From DATGHS01 sp035307785 (GTDB lineage Bacteria > Planctomycetota > Planctomycetia > Gemmatales > Gemmataceae), in NCBI GenBank assembly GCA_035307785.1, contig DATGHS010000284.1, positions 1-12,173 on the forward strand: a stretch of 12,173 nucleotides of DNA, given 5' to 3'. Made by a program: the position numbers and the translations under genes. Numbering within the stretch: the stretch's first letter is position 1; each line of letters starts with the position of its first letter. This document shows positions 11,353 to 12,173 of the stretch, piece after piece. Under the pieces are notes generated by a model that saw only the letters and a list, made by a program, of their open reading frames with translations, was not told the DNA's origin and did no database searches.

Positions 11353-12173
11353 ATGATCTCGCGTTCCATCTCAGTGGCTGTCACAGCGCTATCCCTCCTC
11401 CCCGCCTTCGCCCTCGCCGACGACTCCACCGTCCGCTCCGGCGAGAAGCAGCGCATCGAGGTCATCAACAAATGCCGGCCCGCGGTGGTCGCCATCTTTT
11501 CGCCCGGCGGGCAGGGTGGTGGCTCCGGCGTGCTGATCGATAAAGACGGCTATGCTCTCACGAACTTCCACGTCGTTTCCGGCACCGGCCCGGTGATGCA
11601 GTGCGGCCTGGCCGACGGCGTCATGTACGATGCGGTCATCGTGGGCTGGGACAAGGTCGGCGATGTGGCCCTCATTCGCTTGCTGCCCAAGAAAGAAGGC
11701 CAGCCGTTCCCCGTCGCTGCCTTGGGCGACAGCGACAAGGTGCAGGAAGGCGACTGGTGCATGACCATGGGCAACCCGTTCCTGCTGGCCACCGACTTTT
11801 CACCCACGGTGAGCTTCGGCATGGTCTCCGGCGTGCATCGCTATCAATACCCCGAAGGCGGGTTCCTCGAATACACCGATTGCATTCAAGTGGATGCGTC
11901 CGTGAATCCCGGCAACTCCGGCGGGCCGCTCTTCAACATGCAGGGCGAGGTCGTGGGCATCAATGGCCGCATTTCCTTCGACAAGCGCCGCCGCATCAAC
12001 TCCGGCGTGGGCTATGCCATTTCCAGCAACCAGATCAAGAACTTCATGGGCCACCTGCGCGCCGGCATGGACGTGGATCATGCCGAACTGGTGCGCGTGG
12101 CCAGCCTGAGCGAAGAGATTCCGCAAGTGATCGTGAAAGAAGTGCTGGACGATTCCGACGCCGCCCGCCGCGG
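11353..12173 (+). CDS. Secreted HtrA-like trypsin-family serine protease (3' end outside window)
   Basis: The frame runs from ATG 11353 to the window edge (273 codons and two bases). A signal peptide ends near ALA-DD (residue 22). The trypsin-like domain has the full catalytic triad: His73 in LTNFHVV, Asp104 in VGDVALIRL and Ser189 in NPGNSGGPLFN, with the oxyanion motif GNSGG intact. The sequence GGSGVLIDKDGYALTNFHVV is the classic HtrA/DegP-type N-terminal motif. After the protease domain the chain reaches IPQVIVKEVLDDSDAARR, which fits the start of a PDZ domain, but the window ends there. It probably acts in the periplasm in protein quality control or processing, perhaps of the neighbouring secreted proteins (inference). 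The Shine-Dalgarno signal is weak. A paralogous set of such proteases is usual in Planctomycetota, so no specific gene symbol is given. Confidence 0.92.
   Translation, partial: MISRSISVAVTALSLLPAFALADDSTVRSGEKQRIEVINKCRPAVVAIFSPGGQGGGSGVLIDKDGYALTNFHVVSGTGPVMQCGLADGVMYDAVIVGWDKVGDVALIRLLPKKEGQPFPVAALGDSDKVQEGDWCMTMGNPFLLATDFSPTVSFGMVSGVHRYQYPEGGFLEYTDCIQVDASVNPGNSGGPLFNMQGEVVGINGRISFDKRRRINSGVGYAISSNQIKNFMGHLRAGMDVDHAELVRVASLSEEIPQVIVKEVLDDSDAARR

Overview
The window reads as a stretch of a high-GC bacterial chromosome, most likely from the Planctomycetota (Pirellulales or Gemmatales type). This rests on the kind of proteins present (large membrane-anchored and secreted proteins with coiled coils, an NPCBM-type domain, a secreted trypsin-like protease), on long gene spacing, and on intergenic regions filled with short palindromic repeats. 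The lineage is inferred from resemblance; no rRNA or marker gene is present.

All six genes lie on the + strand. (1) 1-1971: the 3' part of a membrane protein with a glutamine-amidotransferase-like fold region and a C-terminal membrane segment. (2) 2370-5816: a protein of about 1148 residues with three N-terminal membrane helices, a long extracytoplasmic part, a coiled coil and a beta-rich tail, resembling DUF4175-type proteins. (3) 6273-8516: a secreted coiled-coil protein split by 24 exact pentapeptide repeats (consensus DAKQG). (4) 8671-9468: a secreted helical protein. Its reading frame continues in frame for 91 further good codons after an internal TGA, to a TAA at 9742-9744, so it looks like a recently interrupted gene or a readthrough case. 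(5) 9965-11158: a secreted protein of repeated small beta units ending in an NPCBM-like domain. (6) 11353-end: a secreted HtrA-like serine protease with an intact His/Asp/Ser triad, cut by the window edge at the start of a probable PDZ domain.

The spaces between genes hold several distinct palindromic repeat families. A mirrored nested palindrome (1976-2352) lies between genes 1 and 2. Two related copies of a CACGGATGAA-type inverted repeat, both 122 bp, lie at 5826-5947 and 9825-9946. A perfect 24-bp-stem hairpin sits on the stop codon of gene 3 (8516-8567). A second mirrored nested palindrome (11170-11322) precedes the protease. A plausible intrinsic terminator follows gene 4 (9774-9819).

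Functionally the genes look like one envelope-directed module: two membrane-anchored proteins followed by four products with signal peptides. In Planctomycetota, proteins like genes 1 and 2 are commonly found near MoxR ATPase/DUF58/VWA (Bat-like) genes, so the upstream flank may hold those; this cannot be seen here. No CRISPR array, rRNA, tRNA, transposase or phage gene was found.
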